In this document: positions 43,194-54,517 of the stretch, in pieces | Position numbering within the stretch: the first letter of the stretch is position 1 | How the letters are laid out: every line of letters starts with the position of its first letter | NCBI GenBank assembly: GCA_003054495.1 | Contig: CP028514.1 | Span: 2,496,001-2,560,000 of the forward strand | Direction: 5' to 3' | Length of the DNA stretch: 64,000 nt | DNA from: Carboxydocella thermautotrophica | GTDB taxonomy: Bacteria; Bacillota; GCA-003054495; Carboxydocellales; Carboxydocellaceae | Translations under genes and position numbers: made by a program | The notes under the pieces: model-generated | Told to the model about the DNA's origin: nothing | Seen by the model: only the letters and a program-made list of their open reading frames with translations | Databases searched by the model: none

Positions 43194-43914
43194 ACCGGGG
43201 TTTCCGTCCTTCCACTACCGCTACCACGCCGCCGGTCAAATCATGGTAGCGACAATCCACCAGACCGGCAGCAGCAAAGCGCCGGGCCAGCTCAGCCTGA
43301 TGGGGGAAAACCCTGGCCGAGTCATGCAGATAGCTGTAGGCACTGGCCCTTCCGGCCCAGAATTTTCCCATCAGCGGGACCAGTTTCTCGAAATAAAACC
43401 AGTAGAGTTCCTTAAAAACCGGAGCACTGGGTTTAGCCATATCCAGGCTGACCACCATGCCCCCGGGCTTTACCACCCGGGTCATTTCCCGCAAGACCTG
43501 GTCCAGGTCAGGTACATTCCTCAGGCCCCAGCCCACAGTTACACAATCAAAGCTATTGTCGGCAAAGGGCAGGGCCATGGCATTGCCCTGAATCAAGGTG
43601 ATATTCTCCTGCAGGGGAAAATGGCGCAGGTTTTCCCGGGCTACAGCCAGCATATTTTCCGAAAAATCCAGACCAACCACCCTGCCTGTAGGACCACCGG
43701 CTTCTGCCAGGGCCATGGCCAGCATGCCGGTACCACAGCAAATATCCAGAGCCTGTTTTCCAGGTCCCATACCGGAACGGGCTACGGCAAAGCGGCGCCA
43801 GCGCCGGTCCAGCCCAAAGGTCATCAGGGTATTCATCAAATCATAGCGGCGGGCAATAGCATTGAACATTTCCCGTACATAGCTTTCTTTCTGTTCCTTA
43901 CTGGGTAAAGACAT
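43192..43914 (-). CDS. menG: demethylmenaquinone methyltransferase (UbiE/MenG)
   Basis: 240 residues. The UbiE/MenG pattern: a start followed by RYDLMNTLMTFGLDRRWRRF, SAM motif I in LDICCGTGMLAMALAEAGG, and the family motif GNAMALPFADNSFDCVTVGW. MenG converts demethylmenaquinone to menaquinone, consistent with anaerobic respiration using quinones. It follows thrC by 15 bases. Confidence 0.9.
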   Translation of the reverse strand: MSLPSKEQKESYVREMFNAIARRYDLMNTLMTFGLDRRWRRFAVARSGMGPGKQALDICCGTGMLAMALAEAGGPTGRVVGLDFSENMLAVARENLRHFPLQENITLIQGNAMALPFADNSFDCVTVGWGLRNVPDLDQVLREMTRVVKPGGMVVSLDMAKPSAPVFKELYWFYFEKLVPLMGKFWAGRASAYSYLHDSARVFPHQAELARRFAAAGLVDCRYHDLTGGVVAVVEGRKPR

Positions 43915-43929
43915 CGTTTTCTTTTCCTC

Positions 43930-45429
43930 CTATAAACCCAGCCAGCAAAGCAGCTGGGATTTCAGCTCCGTCTTGCCAGCCTGCCAGTTATGGCGCACCT
44001 CTTTTTCCTTAAGGCCAGCCAAACCGGGATGGAGGGGCAGGCCGCTAATGCGGCTGAGCATATTCAGCTGTTCAAATTCATCCAGCCCCTCTCTGTCCCC
44101 GGCGCTGACCAGAGCGGACAGCACACTGCTGACAAATTTAAAGGGACTGGCAGTAGCGGCAATTACCGCAGGCCGCTTATCACCACTGGCCTGAAGAAAA
44201 TCCTGGTAAACTTTGTAGGCAACGGCCGTATGGGTATCCAGGGTATAGTGATAACGGTCAAACACTTCAGCAATGGTCTTCAGTGTATCTTCCTGGTCAC
44301 ACCAGCCGGCCCAGAGTACTTCCGCTATGGCCTGGCGGGTCTGCTCATCCACCGTATAATGCCCCGTTTCTGCCAGCTGATTAAACCAGAGGGTGATTTT
44401 CTCCCCATCCCCTCCAGTTAAGTCATAGAGAAAACGTTCCAGGTTACTGGAAATAAGGATATCCATCGAAGGGCTGTTGGTCAGTTTGAACTGGCGGCGC
44501 CGGTCATAGGTACCGTTTCGGAAAAAATCAGTCAGTACATTATTTTCATTGGAGGCGCAGATCAGCTTGCCCAGCGGCAGCCCCATCCTTCTGGCATACC
44601 AGGCCGCCAGGATATTGCCGAAGTTTCCGGTGGGTACCACCACATTGACCTCGTCGCCCAGCACAATTCGGCCCCGTCGCACCAGCTGCAGGTAGGCACT
44701 GAAATAATAGATAATCTGCGGTACCAGGCGCCCCCAGTTGATGGAATTGGCTGATGAAAGCTCAAAGCCCCTGTCAGCCAGATAGTTCCGCAAATCTGCG
44801 TCAGCAAAAATGGCCTTGACCCCATTCTGGCAATCATCAAAATTGCCAGTTACAGCAACTACGCGGGTATTCTGTCCACCGGTGGTGAGCATCTGCCGTT
44901 CCTGGACCTGACTTACTCCCCCCTGAGGATAGAAGACCATAATGCGAATACCGGGAACATCCTTGAACCCTTCCAGAGCGGCTTTGCCGGTATCTCCGGA
45001 AGTGGCCACCAGAATTACCAGTTCCCTGGACGCTCCCAGTTTGTGTCTGGCTGTCACCAGCAAATAGGGCAGCAGCTGCAGGGCCATATCCTTGAAGGCT
45101 GCCGTGGGCCCATGCCAGAGTTCCAGGATGTGGATGTCTTCCGCCAGTGAAACCACCGGGGCCATTTCCGGATGAGCGAAACTGCCGGCATTATAGGCCC
45201 GTTGTAAACAAGTGCGAATTTCTTCCCGACTATAATCGGTCAAATAGCGCTCCAGGATGGCTGCTCCCAGCTCCTGGTACGAACTTTCCACCAGTTCCGT
45301 CAACTCTTCCCTGCTGAATTGCGGAAAACTTTCCGGCACAAACAAGCCTCCAGCAGGCACCATGCCCAGATTGATGGCTTCTGCAGCGCTGATCGGCCGG
45401 AAATTATTCCTGGTGCTGATATACTGCAT
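43930..45429 (-). CDS. thrC: threonine synthase
   Basis: 499 residues, the long form found in many Firmicutes and yeast. MQYISTRNNFRPISAAEAIN precedes the PLP-binding FKDMALQLLPYLL (Lys in the FKDM motif). The glycine-rich region is VATSGDTGKAALEGFKDV, and later VVVPTGNFGNILAAWYA. It converts O-phosphohomoserine to threonine. It is separated from lysC by a terminator, so it probably has its own promoter. Confidence 0.95.
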   Translation of the reverse strand: MQYISTRNNFRPISAAEAINLGMVPAGGLFVPESFPQFSREELTELVESSYQELGAAILERYLTDYSREEIRTCLQRAYNAGSFAHPEMAPVVSLAEDIHILELWHGPTAAFKDMALQLLPYLLVTARHKLGASRELVILVATSGDTGKAALEGFKDVPGIRIMVFYPQGGVSQVQERQMLTTGGQNTRVVAVTGNFDDCQNGVKAIFADADLRNYLADRGFELSSANSINWGRLVPQIIYYFSAYLQLVRRGRIVLGDEVNVVVPTGNFGNILAAWYARRMGLPLGKLICASNENNVLTDFFRNGTYDRRRQFKLTNSPSMDILISSNLERFLYDLTGGDGEKITLWFNQLAETGHYTVDEQTRQAIAEVLWAGWCDQEDTLKTIAEVFDRYHYTLDTHTAVAYKVYQDFLQASGDKRPAVIAATASPFKFVSSVLSALVSAGDREGLDEFEQLNMLSRISGLPLHPGLAGLKEKEVRHNWQAGKTELKSQLLCWLGL

Positions 45430-45482
45430 AAACCTTCCCCTTTCCCTACTTTACCTTAACGGCATAATCTTATACTATTCGC

Positions 45483-45512
45483 CCTCATCATCAGTTTTCC
45501 TGCCTGATGAGG
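45483..45512. other. hairpin in the thrC leader
   Basis: CCTCATCA and TGATGAGG pair in the stretch between the lysC terminator and thrC. No leader peptide or T-box landmark is visible, so its role is unknown. Confidence 0.4.
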
Positions 45513-45536
45513 AAAAAAGCAGGGCGAACCCTGCTC
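45513..45536 (-). terminator. terminator of lysC
   Basis: AGCAGGG-TTCG-CCCTGCT on the minus strand is followed by a run of T. Confidence 0.87.
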
Positions 45537-45538
45537 TC

Positions 45539-46738
45539 TTACCAGCCTAACTTGCGGTGCAAAACATGGACCGCTTCTTTCAATTGACTTTCCGGTACCA
45601 GGAAGGAAATAGTGATATCCGAGTCCGAAGTTTGCAGGATATCTATTCCGGCACTATAGAGGGTTTCCATGATTTCCGCCATTACCCCTGGAACCCCTTG
45701 CATCCCGGCACCGATAACCGATACCTTGGCACAGTTTTCCACCAGTTCACAGGCGAATCCTGCTTCATGCAGGTATTGACAGGCTTTAAAACCATCGGCC
45801 TGAGACACCGTAAAGTATACCCCATCGGGCAGAACAGAGATTACATCCACACTGATGCCCTTTTCCGCCAGCACCCGGAACAGCTTGACTCGCACCAGCT
45901 GCCAGTTTTGCTGACCATCCCGGCTGGAAAGAACCCGGACCTGGCTGAGCCCGGTCAGGTGGGCAATCCCGGTAATGACCCTTTCAGCAGCAGACTGGGA
46001 AATGAGGGTACCTTTGGCATCAGAAAAGGTATTTTTAATGCGAATGGGTACCTGGCGGCTCATGGCCACTTCAACGGCCCGCGGATGAATAACTTTCGCC
46101 CCCTGATAGGCCATTTCGCAGACTTCCCGGTAAGAGATTTCCTCCAGAATCTTGGCTTCCGGCTCCACCCGGGGATCAACGGTCATTACCCCATCCACGT
46201 CGGTATAGATTTCCACCACTTCAGCCTGTAAGGCTGCCCCCAGTGCGGTAGCGGTAGTGTCACTGCCGCCCCGGCCCAGGGTTGTTATGCTGCCATCAGG
46301 AGCTATCCCCTGAAAGCCCGCAACCACCACAATTTTATCATCCATTACCTGGCGCAGGATGGGCATGGGGTCAACCTCTAAAATCTGGGCATTGCCAAAA
46401 TTGGCATCAGTCTTGATCCCGGCCTGGCCGCCAGTTAAAGCAATGGCCGGGTGGCCCATGCTATTGAGGGTATGAGCCATAACTACTGTAGAGATAATCT
46501 CTCCGCAGGAAATGAGCAAATCCAGCTCCCGGGGATTAACCTCTGGATTAATTTCTTTCACCAGGCTAATCAAGGTGTCAGTAGCATAGGGAGCCCCCTT
46601 GCGCCCCATAGCTGAAACCACTACCACCGGCTGATAGCCTTCTGCTTTGGCGGCCAGAATGCGCTCAATAGCCCGGGCCCTGCCTTCCCCATCTGCTACC
46701 GATGTACCGCCGAATTTCTGCACAATGATTTTCACCAT
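45539..46738 (-). CDS. lysC: aspartate kinase
   Basis: About 399 residues. KIIVQKFGGTSVADGEGRAR is the kinase start, with GRGGSDTTATALGAAL the conserved nucleotide or substrate loop, and two ACT-type repeats at the C-terminus (VISVLPDGVYFTVS and VIGAGMQGVPGVMAEIMETL). It phosphorylates aspartate and opens the lysine, threonine and methionine pathway. The start is set at ATG 46738; a GTG at 46735 has better spacing to GGGAGG. It follows argH by 18 bases. Confidence 0.93.
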   Translation of the reverse strand: MVKIIVQKFGGTSVADGEGRARAIERILAAKAEGYQPVVVVSAMGRKGAPYATDTLISLVKEINPEVNPRELDLLISCGEIISTVVMAHTLNSMGHPAIALTGGQAGIKTDANFGNAQILEVDPMPILRQVMDDKIVVVAGFQGIAPDGSITTLGRGGSDTTATALGAALQAEVVEIYTDVDGVMTVDPRVEPEAKILEEISYREVCEMAYQGAKVIHPRAVEVAMSRQVPIRIKNTFSDAKGTLISQSAAERVITGIAHLTGLSQVRVLSSRDGQQNWQLVRVKLFRVLAEKGISVDVISVLPDGVYFTVSQADGFKACQYLHEAGFACELVENCAKVSVIGAGMQGVPGVMAEIMETLYSAGIDILQTSDSDITISFLVPESQLKEAVHVLHRKLGW

Positions 46739-46756
46739 ACTCCCTCCCCGCAAGCT

Positions 46757-48142
46757 CTATTGTCTACTGGCCGCCAGCCATTTTTCCACTTGCTGCAATG
46801 CGATCCGGACAGCTGCCGGCGCCGGTCCTCCCGGTACCTGCCGGGCCTGGACACAGTAATCAATACTGATAGCCTCATAAAGGTCTTCTGCAAACACCGG
46901 TGACATTTGCCGGTATTCTTCCAGTGTTACTTCCTCCAGGGCCTTGCCCTGCTCTACACAATAAAGCACTGCTTTACCCACAATTTCATGGGCTTCCCGG
47001 AAAGGCACCCCTTTTTTGGCCAGATAATCTGCCAGATCGGTGGCATTGGTGAAGCCACCCTGAGCAGCCTTGCGCATATTATCTTCCTGTACCTTCATTG
47101 TTGCCAGCATGGGAGTAAAGACCAGCAAACAACCCTTAACCGTATCGATGGCATCAAAGAGAGCTTCCTTATCCTCTTGCATATCCTTGTTATAGGCCAG
47201 AGGCAACCCCTTCATCACTGTCAGCAAGGCCATCAAGTCACCATAAACCCGACCGGTCTTGCCCCGCACCAGTTCTGCTACATCAGGATTTTTCTTTTGC
47301 GGCATAATGGAACTGCCGGTACTGAAAGCATCATCCAGTTCAATAAAGGCAAACTCACTGCTGGACCAGAGGATGATTTCCTCACTGAAACGGCTGAGAT
47401 GCATCATCAGCAGGGAAGCAGCAGCACAGAATTCAATGGCAAAATCCCGGTCACTGACGGCATCCAGAGAGTTCATGGTAATGGCCGGAAAATCCAGTAA
47501 CTCAGCTACCCTTTCCCGGTTCAGGGGAAAAGTGGTGCCGGCCAGCGCCCCCGATCCCAGGGGACAGACATTTACCCGCTTCAGGACATCCTGCAGCCTT
47601 TCCACATCCCGCTGGAACATGGCAATATAGGCCAGCAAGTGATGGGCCAGGGTAATAGGCTGAGCCCGTTGTAAATGGGTATAGCCGGGCATCACCGTCT
47701 CCGTATGTTGCTGGGCCAGTTCCAGCAAGGTTTCAATCAATTCCAGCAACAGGTGTTTGACTTGTCCGATCTCCTCCCGCAGATACAGGCGAATATCCAG
47801 GGCCACCTGGTCATTGCGGCTGCGGGCGGTGTGGAGCTTTTTCCCCACTGCTCCGATTTTTTCAGTCAGCAGCTTTTCTATATTCATATGGATATCTTCC
47901 GCAGCTACGTCAAATTGGACTTTCCCGGCCTCAATCTCCGCCAGCAGCTCTTTCAGGCCAGCTATAATCTGGTCCGCCTCAGCCGGAGTGATAATCCCCT
48001 GTTCGCCCAGCATGGTGGCATGAGCAATACTGCCCAGGATATCCTGGCGATAGAGGCGCTGATCAAAATGAATGGAAGAGTGAAAATCCTCCACCAGTTT
48101 ATCTGTGGTTTTGGCAAAGCGGCCACCCCAGAGTTTACCCAC
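46757..48142 (-). CDS. argH: argininosuccinate lyase
   Basis: 461 residues. [20 protein letters not shown] opens the protein. Catalytic segments: [17 protein letters not shown], the His in [18 protein letters not shown], and the flexible loop [20 protein letters not shown]. It splits argininosuccinate to arginine and fumarate. It lies downstream of argG. Confidence 0.96.
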   Translation of the reverse strand: MGKLWGGRFAKTTDKLVEDFHSSIHFDQRLYRQDILGSIAHATMLGEQGIITPAEADQIIAGLKELLAEIEAGKVQFDVAAEDIHMNIEKLLTEKIGAVGKKLHTARSRNDQVALDIRLYLREEIGQVKHLLLELIETLLELAQQHTETVMPGYTHLQRAQPITLAHHLLAYIAMFQRDVERLQDVLKRVNVCPLGSGALAGTTFPLNRERVAELLDFPAITMNSLDAVSDRDFAIEFCAAASLLMMHLSRFSEEIILWSSSEFAFIELDDAFSTGSSIMPQKKNPDVAELVRGKTGRVYGDLMALLTVMKGLPLAYNKDMQEDKEALFDAIDTVKGCLLVFTPMLATMKVQEDNMRKAAQGGFTNATDLADYLAKKGVPFREAHEIVGKAVLYCVEQGKALEEVTLEEYRQMSPVFAEDLYEAISIDYCVQARQVPGGPAPAAVRIALQQVEKWLAASRQ

Positions 48143-48223
48143 CTCTGTCTCCTCCTTCGTTAATTAGCTGGATAGTACGAAGCCAGGCCTGGCCCGATGG
48201 CCAGAGCCTGGCGGCTGCTTGCG

Positions 48224-49426
48224 CTATTTGCGATTTTTTTCCTCCATCATCGCCCGTACCAGCAGGGGTAGGCCGAAGAGATTGATAAAGCCTTCCGCAT
48301 CCTTCTGGTTGTAGATTTCGTCCCGACCAAAGGTGGACAGCTCCTGGTGATAGAGGGAATAGGGCGACTTGGCTCCTGCCGGTGTGCAACTGCCTTTGTA
48401 CAGCTTTAACCGTACGGTACCGGTCACCGTCTTCTGAGTCACATTGACAAAAGCATCAATGGCTTCCCGCAGGGGATGATACCAGACCCCATCGTATACC
48501 AGTTCAGCATAGCGCTGGGCTACCAGGTCCTTATAATGCAAAGTGGCCCGGTCCAGGCAGAGCAGTTCTAATTCCCGGTGGGCAGCATAGAGGACAGTGC
48601 CGGCCGGAGTCTCATAAACTCCCCGGGATTTCATCCCCACCAGGCGATTTTCCACCATGTCTACCACACCCACACCATTGGCACCGGCGATTTCATTCAG
48701 TTTCTCAATCAGGCTGACCCCATCCAGAGCTTCACCGTTCAGCTTCACCGGAATGCCCTGTTCAAATTCCAGCTCCACATAGGTCGGCTGGTCCGGAGCT
48801 TCTTCCGGCGGGGTAATCAGCATCAATACATCCTTTTGCGGTTCATTCCAGGGATCCTCCAGATCAGCCCCTTCATGGCTCAAATGCCAGAGGTTACGGT
48901 CCATGGAATAGGGCCGGGCCTTGGTCACCGGTACGGGAATACCCCGGGCCTGGGCATAATCAATGGCATCTTCCCGGGAGCGGATATCCCACAGGCGCCA
49001 GGGAGCAATGATCTTCAAATCAGGGGCCAGGGCTTTTACGGCCAGTTCAAACCGTACCTGGTCATTGCCTTTGCCGGTAGCTCCGTGAGCCACCGCTTCC
49101 GCCCCTTCCTGACGGGCAATTTCCACCAGCCGTTTGGCAATCAAGGGGCGGGCAAAGGAAGTGCCCAGCAAATACTTACCTTCATAAATGGCCCCTGCTT
49201 TCAGGGTAGGCCAGATAAAGTCCTCGACAAATTCCTGTTTCAGGTCTTCAATATAAATCTTGCTGGCTCCGGATTTGATGGCTTTTTCCCGCAGGGGAGC
49301 CAGTTCTTCCCCTTGTCCCAAATCGGCGACCATAGCAATTACTTCATATCCGTAATTTTCTTTTAGCCAGGGAATGATAATGGAGGTATCCAATCCCCCC
49401 GAATATGCCAGCACTACTTTTTTCAT
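48224..49426 (-). CDS. argG: argininosuccinate synthase
   Basis: 400 residues. The N-terminal ATP motif [20 protein letters not shown], then [15 protein letters not shown] and [20 protein letters not shown]. It joins citrulline and aspartate with ATP. argH lies 81 bases downstream, and a TTGAAT-N17-TATAAT promoter lies upstream. Confidence 0.97.
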   Translation of the reverse strand: MKKVVLAYSGGLDTSIIIPWLKENYGYEVIAMVADLGQGEELAPLREKAIKSGASKIYIEDLKQEFVEDFIWPTLKAGAIYEGKYLLGTSFARPLIAKRLVEIARQEGAEAVAHGATGKGNDQVRFELAVKALAPDLKIIAPWRLWDIRSREDAIDYAQARGIPVPVTKARPYSMDRNLWHLSHEGADLEDPWNEPQKDVLMLITPPEEAPDQPTYVELEFEQGIPVKLNGEALDGVSLIEKLNEIAGANGVGVVDMVENRLVGMKSRGVYETPAGTVLYAAHRELELLCLDRATLHYKDLVAQRYAELVYDGVWYHPLREAIDAFVNVTQKTVTGTVRLKLYKGSCTPAGAKSPYSLYHQELSTFGRDEIYNQKDAEGFINLFGLPLLVRAMMEEKNRK

Positions 49427-49460
49427 GCCAATCGTCTCCTTTTATAAAAACTCAGGAAAT

Positions 49461-49489
49461 ATTATACCCTTTTCTGTATTTTAATTCAA
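49461..49489 (-). promoter_or_regulatory. predicted sigma-A promoter of argGH
   Basis: TTGAAT (49489-49484) and TATAAT (49466-49461), spaced 17 bases. The -35 overlaps the last codons of the upstream gene. Confidence 0.8.
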
Positions 49490-50281
49490 CCCGGTAATTT
49501 GCCAGCGCCCGTTAATTATCTTATAAGTCAACCTGGCAGCAAATTTACGCCCGTTTTTTAAAGTTATAGTATCCTCTATATTTGCCTCTACAAATTGGTT
49601 CTTTCCTGAATGTTGTACCTCATTAAACTTATATCCAATTCCCACCGGTTCCCCAGCTGGAATTTTACCTTTTCGGACTGCCTCTATTACCGCCGGTGCG
49701 GCAAAACGCTCTAGAGCAGACCAGTTTCGCCGGCAAGCAGCTAAATAAAACCCATTTCTAATCTCCGTTAATGCTACCCAGCCATTTAGCTCCTGGTTAA
49801 GCAACTGCTGTCCGGCCGCTGACAGGCGGTAAACCTGATTACCGCTTTTGACCAGGCCGCGGCGGTCATAATAAAAGCCGGTAAGCCGCGTCTTATCCCC
49901 TTTTTCTTCCACATAACCGATGCGTACAGCAAACTCGGGCCGGAAATCTGCATCCTCAGCGGGTTCAAGTTGTAGTAGTTCTCTGGCCAGAATCCTGACG
50001 GTTTCAGTCCCAGATGGCCACAGGGAAAGCAGGTTAGCCTGGCCAAAGCCGATGGTGTAGATATTGGTATAATCCAGGGTATTGGCCTGTTCCAGTGCCT
50101 TTTTATCCAGGCCTGATCGGGCATATTGCTCCACCTGTTTCAGCAGGGCAGATCCGCTATAATAATTGGGGTCCCTTGTCGGAAAGAATAAACTATAGGC
50201 TGAAATCAGCATAACTACCAGTAAAGCTGCGTTAACTATCCTGTTCCACCAGATCAGTTTAGGACTTCTATTTTTCACCAT
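49481..50281 (-). CDS. hypothetical membrane-anchored protein
   Basis: 266 residues. One N-terminal membrane helix (about 14-30, NAALLVVMLISAYSLFF) anchors a soluble domain presumably facing outside. The C-terminal 90 residues (GNQVYRLSAAGQQLLNQELN to INGRWQITGLN) resemble the alternating strand and helix pattern of NTF2-like domains, but no family is recognised with certainty. It lies between argF and argG but has no arginine-related motif. Confidence 0.7.
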   Translation of the reverse strand: MVKNRSPKLIWWNRIVNAALLVVMLISAYSLFFPTRDPNYYSGSALLKQVEQYARSGLDKKALEQANTLDYTNIYTIGFGQANLLSLWPSGTETVRILARELLQLEPAEDADFRPEFAVRIGYVEEKGDKTRLTGFYYDRRGLVKSGNQVYRLSAAGQQLLNQELNGWVALTEIRNGFYLAACRRNWSALERFAAPAVIEAVRKGKIPAGEPVGIGYKFNEVQHSGKNQFVEANIEDTITLKNGRKFAARLTYKIINGRWQITGLN

Positions 50282-50334
50282 CCTCCCCCCTTGTCCCCAT
50301 TATATCATTTGGGCAGGGTGAGAGGAAGCCTGTT

Positions 50335-51288
50335 CTACAACAACAGGGCCAGCAGAGCCTTTTGGGCATGCAGCCGGTTTTCCGCCTCATCAAACACCAC
50401 TGAATTGGGACCATCGATTACACCGGCGGTTACTTCCTCCCCGCGGTGGGCCGGCAGACAGTGCAGAAAGAGATAATCTGCCCTGGCTTTGGCTACCAGT
50501 TCCTCATTGACCTGATAGGGTTGGAAGATCCGGGCCCGCTCCTCGGCTTCTGCTTCCTGCCCCATGGAAGCCCAGACATCAGTATAGACCACATCGGCAT
50601 CCGTTACCGCTTCCACCGGATCAGTAGTAACCAGAATTTCCCCACCGCTTTCAGCGGCAAAGGCCTGAGCTTTAGCCACAATTTCCGCCTGAGGCAGATA
50701 GCCTTCCGGGCTGGCCACCGCTACCTTCATCCCCATCTTGGCCCCACCAATCAGCAGTGAATGGGCCATATTGTTGCCATCCCCCACATAGGCCAGCTTC
50801 AGTCCAGCCAGCTTGCCTTTGTATTCCTGGATGGTCATCAGGTCAGCCAGCACCTGGCAGGGATGCAGCAGATCGGTCAAGCCGTTGATTACCGGCACAT
50901 CGGCAAACTGAGCCAGCTCCTCCACCTCGGCCTGGGCAAAGGTACGGATCATAATGCCATCCACCATGCGGGACAGCACCCGCGCAGTATCAGCAATCGG
51001 TTCCCCCCGTCCCAGCTGAATATCATTGCTGCTCAAAAAGAGGGGATAGCCTCCTAACTGATACATGCCCACTTCAAAGGACACCCTGGTCCGGGTCGAA
51101 GATTTGCGGAAAATCATGGCCAGGGTTTTGCCCTGTAAAATGGGGTGGGATACCCCCATTTTCTGTTCTTTTTTCAGGTGCAGAGCCAGAGCAATCATTT
51201 CCTTCAGCTCTTCTCTGGTATAGTCAGACATGCAGAGAAAATCCCGCCCCTGCATGGCTTTTTGAATTTCATTTAATGCTAATGCCAT
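50335..51288 (-). CDS. argF: ornithine carbamoyltransferase
   Basis: 317 residues. The carbamoyl phosphate loop is [20 protein letters not shown]. It has [20 protein letters not shown] for ornithine-side binding, and [12 protein letters not shown] with the catalytic Cys. It produces citrulline from ornithine and carbamoyl phosphate. Directly downstream of carB (13 bases). Confidence 0.97.
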   Translation of the reverse strand: MALALNEIQKAMQGRDFLCMSDYTREELKEMIALALHLKKEQKMGVSHPILQGKTLAMIFRKSSTRTRVSFEVGMYQLGGYPLFLSSNDIQLGRGEPIADTARVLSRMVDGIMIRTFAQAEVEELAQFADVPVINGLTDLLHPCQVLADLMTIQEYKGKLAGLKLAYVGDGNNMAHSLLIGGAKMGMKVAVASPEGYLPQAEIVAKAQAFAAESGGEILVTTDPVEAVTDADVVYTDVWASMGQEAEAEERARIFQPYQVNEELVAKARADYLFLHCLPAHRGEEVTAGVIDGPNSVVFDEAENRLHAQKALLALLL

Positions 51289-51301
51289 TGTTTATGCCTC
51301 C

Positions 51302-54300
51302 TTAACCTGTATATACCGCCAGTTCCAGGGGTTCAGCCGTGCCGCCGGCAGCCAGGTACTCCAGCACCTGCAATACCGCATTGGCCGTATCCAGAGAAGT
51401 TAAGCACGGAATTCTATATTCCGCTGCCGTGCGGCGCAGCTGGAAGCCCCGCCGCCCCGGATTTTTCCCCTGGGTAGGTGTATTGATTACCAGCTGAATG
51501 CGACCAGTTCTGATCGCTGTCAGGTCTTCTTCAAGTTCCGTTACCTGTAATCCCCGTTCCGCGAAATAGCGCCAGGTATCTCCTGCAGCTGCCAGCTGGA
51601 AGCCATAAGCGGCAAAGCGAGCAGCCAGCCGGGCCGCTTCCTCCTTGTCCCAATCCGCTACCGACCAGAACACCGTTCCGCCCGCAGGCAACTTGATATT
51701 GGCGGCCTGCATGGCTTTCAGCAAGGCAGCAGGATACTCCGCCGCTGTGCCCATTACCTCACCGGTGGACTTCATTTCCGGGCCCAGGGAGATTTCCACC
51801 CCGCCCAGTTTCTCGAAGGAAAAAACAGGGGCTTTGACAGTAATCCAGGGAGAGGGGGGCTTGAGGCCATGATAATACCCCTGTTTGGTCAGGCTCTCTC
51901 CCAGCATGGCTTTGGTAGCTACCGCCACCATGGGCACTGCCGTCACTTTACTCAACACCGGCACCGTCCGGGACGCCCGTGGGTTGACTTCCAGCACATA
52001 AACCTGACCGTTGCTGATCACATACTGAATATTGATAAGACCACATACCTGCAAGGCCCGACCGATCCGCAAGGTATAATCCACCAGCAGTTCTTCCTCT
52101 TCCCGGCTTAAACCCTGAGCCGGATAAACCGCCATGGAGTCCCCGGAATGCACCCCCGCCCTCTCCACATGGGCCATAATGCCAGGAATAAATATATCCT
52201 TACCATCACCGATGGCATCTACCTCGACTTCCCGCCCCAGCAGATAGCGGTCAATCAGCACCGGATGTTCGGGGGTGATTTCCACTGCTGTGGTTAAATA
52301 GTGGACCAGCTCCTCTTCTTTTTGGACAATCTCCATATTGCGGCCGCCCAGAACATAGGAAGGACGCACTACCAGGGGATAACCCAGCTGCCGGGCCCAT
52401 TCCACCCCTTCTGTAACCGAGAAGACCGCCTTGCCTTCCGTCTGGGGAATTCCCAGTTTAGCTAACAGGGCAGCGAATTTTTCCCGGTCTTCTGCCAGGT
52501 CAATGGACTGCACGGACGTACCCAGGATTTTCACTCCGGCCGCCTCCAGTTTGGCTGCCAGATTAATGGCAGTTTGGCCGCCGAATTGTACAATCACTCC
52601 CAGAGGCTGTTCTTTTTCAATTACATGCAGAACATCTTCCACTGTCAGAGGTTCAAAATATAATTTATCCGCCGTATCAAAATCCGTACTCACTGTTTCG
52701 GGGTTATTATTGATAATAATGGTTTCATAACCCAGTTCCTGCAAACCCCAGACAGAATGGACTGAACAATAATCAAACTCAATCCCCTGACCGATGCGGA
52801 TCGGCCCCGAGCCCAGCACCACCACTTTCGGTCTGGTACTGACTTCTACTTCATCCTCCTGCTCATAAGAAGAATAATAGTAGGGAGTAGCTGCTTCAAA
52901 CTCAGCAGCACAGGTATCCACCAGCTTATAAACCGGGCGAATGCCCCACTCTGCCCGCCGATCCCGCACTTCACGTTCTTCTACTCCCCACCAGCGAGCC
53001 AGGGCCCGATCACTGAAACCTTTGCTTTTGACCAACTGTAAAAATTCCGAAGTTACCTGACCCCAGGGCGTTTTTTTGATTTGCCTTTCCAGTTCCACCA
53101 GACCGCGAATCTTTTCCAGGAACCAGGGATCGATTTTCGTAAGCTGATAAACCTCTTTCACGGTAAAATGGCGGCGAAAAGCCTCTGCCACCACAAACAG
53201 CCTTTCATCATCGGCTTCTTGCAGCCGGTGTTCGATGGCCATATCGGAAAGAGCACCCAGTTTGGGCAATTGCAAACTGTCCAAACCGATTTCCAGACTG
53301 CGGATTGCCTTTTGTAAAGCGGCCTCAAAGCTGCGTTCAATGGCCATCACTTCCCCGGTAGCCTTCATCTGAGTTCCCAGTCGCCGGTCAGCCGTGGGAA
53401 ATTTATCGAACGGCCAGCGGGGAATCTTGACTACACAGTAGTCCAGGGCCGGTTCAAAGCAGGCACTGGTTTTACCAGTAACCGGGTTAGTCAACTCAGC
53501 CAGGGTCAGGCCAATGGCAATTTTGGCCGCCATCTTGGCAATGGGATAACCAGTCGCTTTTGACGCCAGGGCCGAGCTGCGGCTCACCCGGGGATTAACC
53601 TCGATTACTATATATTCAAAACTGTGAGGATTTAAGGCGAATTGGACATTACATCCACCCTCAATTTTTAAGGCCCTGATTATCTTCAGTGCGGCAGTGC
53701 GTAGCATCTGATACTCGCGGTCACTTAAAGTCTGGGAAGGCGCGATAACAATGGAATCCCCGGTATGAATTCCCACCGGGTCGATGTTTTCCATATTACA
53801 AATGGTAATGCAGTTATCGGCACTATCCCGCATTACCTCATACTCGATTTCCTTCCAGCCGGCCACGCTTTTTTCCAGCAGAATCTGCCCGATAGCACTG
53901 TACTTCAAGCCCTTATCAGCGATTTGCGCCAGTTCCCTGGCATTATGGGCAATTCCGCCCCCGGATCCTCCCAGGGTATAAGCGGGACGGACGATCACCG
54001 GATAGCCAATCTCCTCGGCAAAGGCCAGGGCAGCATCTACTGTTTCTACGATGGTACTGGGAGGAATAGGTTCACCGATCTCCAGCATTAAGGCCCGGAA
54101 TAATTCCCTATCCTCAGCCCGCTTGATCGCCTCCAGGGGAGTTCCCAGCAGGGCGACACCATATTGCTGCAAAATCCCTTTCTCCGCCAGTTCAACAGCT
54201 ATATTCAGGCCAGTCTGTCCACCCAGGGTAGGTAACAGTCCATCAGGCCGTTCTTTTTCTATGATTTGAGCCACCGTCTGCCACTGTAATGGCTCGATAT

Positions 54301-54493
54301 AAATTTTATCCGCCATATTGGCATCGGTCATAATGGTCGCCGGGTTGGAATTGACCAGCACTACCTCCAGCCCTTCTTCTTTCAAAGCCTTGCAAGCCTG
54401 GGTACCGGCATAATCGAATTCCGCCGCCTGGCCGATGATAATGGGCCCGGAACCGATTACCAGCACTTTTTTAATATCCTGTCTTTTGGGCAT
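51302..54493 (-). CDS. carB: carbamoyl phosphate synthase large subunit
   Basis: 1,063 residues, the full-length two-half ATP-grasp enzyme. The N-half has [20 protein letters not shown] and the C-half [20 protein letters not shown], with ATP-grasp segments [15 protein letters not shown], a central oligomerisation region, and a C-terminal MGS-type allosteric domain (about 930-1063). It forms carbamoyl phosphate from bicarbonate, glutamine ammonia and ATP. It is followed by argF, so it mainly serves arginine here; use for pyrimidines is also possible. Confidence 0.97.
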   Translation of the reverse strand: MPKRQDIKKVLVIGSGPIIIGQAAEFDYAGTQACKALKEEGLEVVLVNSNPATIMTDANMADKIYIEPLQWQTVAQIIEKERPDGLLPTLGGQTGLNIAVELAEKGILQQYGVALLGTPLEAIKRAEDRELFRALMLEIGEPIPPSTIVETVDAALAFAEEIGYPVIVRPAYTLGGSGGGIAHNARELAQIADKGLKYSAIGQILLEKSVAGWKEIEYEVMRDSADNCITICNMENIDPVGIHTGDSIVIAPSQTLSDREYQMLRTAALKIIRALKIEGGCNVQFALNPHSFEYIVIEVNPRVSRSSALASKATGYPIAKMAAKIAIGLTLAELTNPVTGKTSACFEPALDYCVVKIPRWPFDKFPTADRRLGTQMKATGEVMAIERSFEAALQKAIRSLEIGLDSLQLPKLGALSDMAIEHRLQEADDERLFVVAEAFRRHFTVKEVYQLTKIDPWFLEKIRGLVELERQIKKTPWGQVTSEFLQLVKSKGFSDRALARWWGVEEREVRDRRAEWGIRPVYKLVDTCAAEFEAATPYYYSSYEQEDEVEVSTRPKVVVLGSGPIRIGQGIEFDYCSVHSVWGLQELGYETIIINNNPETVSTDFDTADKLYFEPLTVEDVLHVIEKEQPLGVIVQFGGQTAINLAAKLEAAGVKILGTSVQSIDLAEDREKFAALLAKLGIPQTEGKAVFSVTEGVEWARQLGYPLVVRPSYVLGGRNMEIVQKEEELVHYLTTAVEITPEHPVLIDRYLLGREVEVDAIGDGKDIFIPGIMAHVERAGVHSGDSMAVYPAQGLSREEEELLVDYTLRIGRALQVCGLINIQYVISNGQVYVLEVNPRASRTVPVLSKVTAVPMVAVATKAMLGESLTKQGYYHGLKPPSPWITVKAPVFSFEKLGGVEISLGPEMKSTGEVMGTAAEYPAALLKAMQAANIKLPAGGTVFWSVADWDKEEAARLAARFAAYGFQLAAAGDTWRYFAERGLQVTELEEDLTAIRTGRIQLVINTPTQGKNPGRRGFQLRRTAAEYRIPCLTSLDTANAVLQVLEYLAAGGTAEPLELAVYTG

Positions 54494-54517
54494 GCTCCTC
54501 CCCCTTTGTTTCCTGGT

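Noticed and set aside
45430-45540. T-box or leader-peptide attenuator before thrC
   Set aside because: The leader is about 100 bases, has no T-box consensus and no open frame rich in threonine codons; only an unassigned hairpin is seen.
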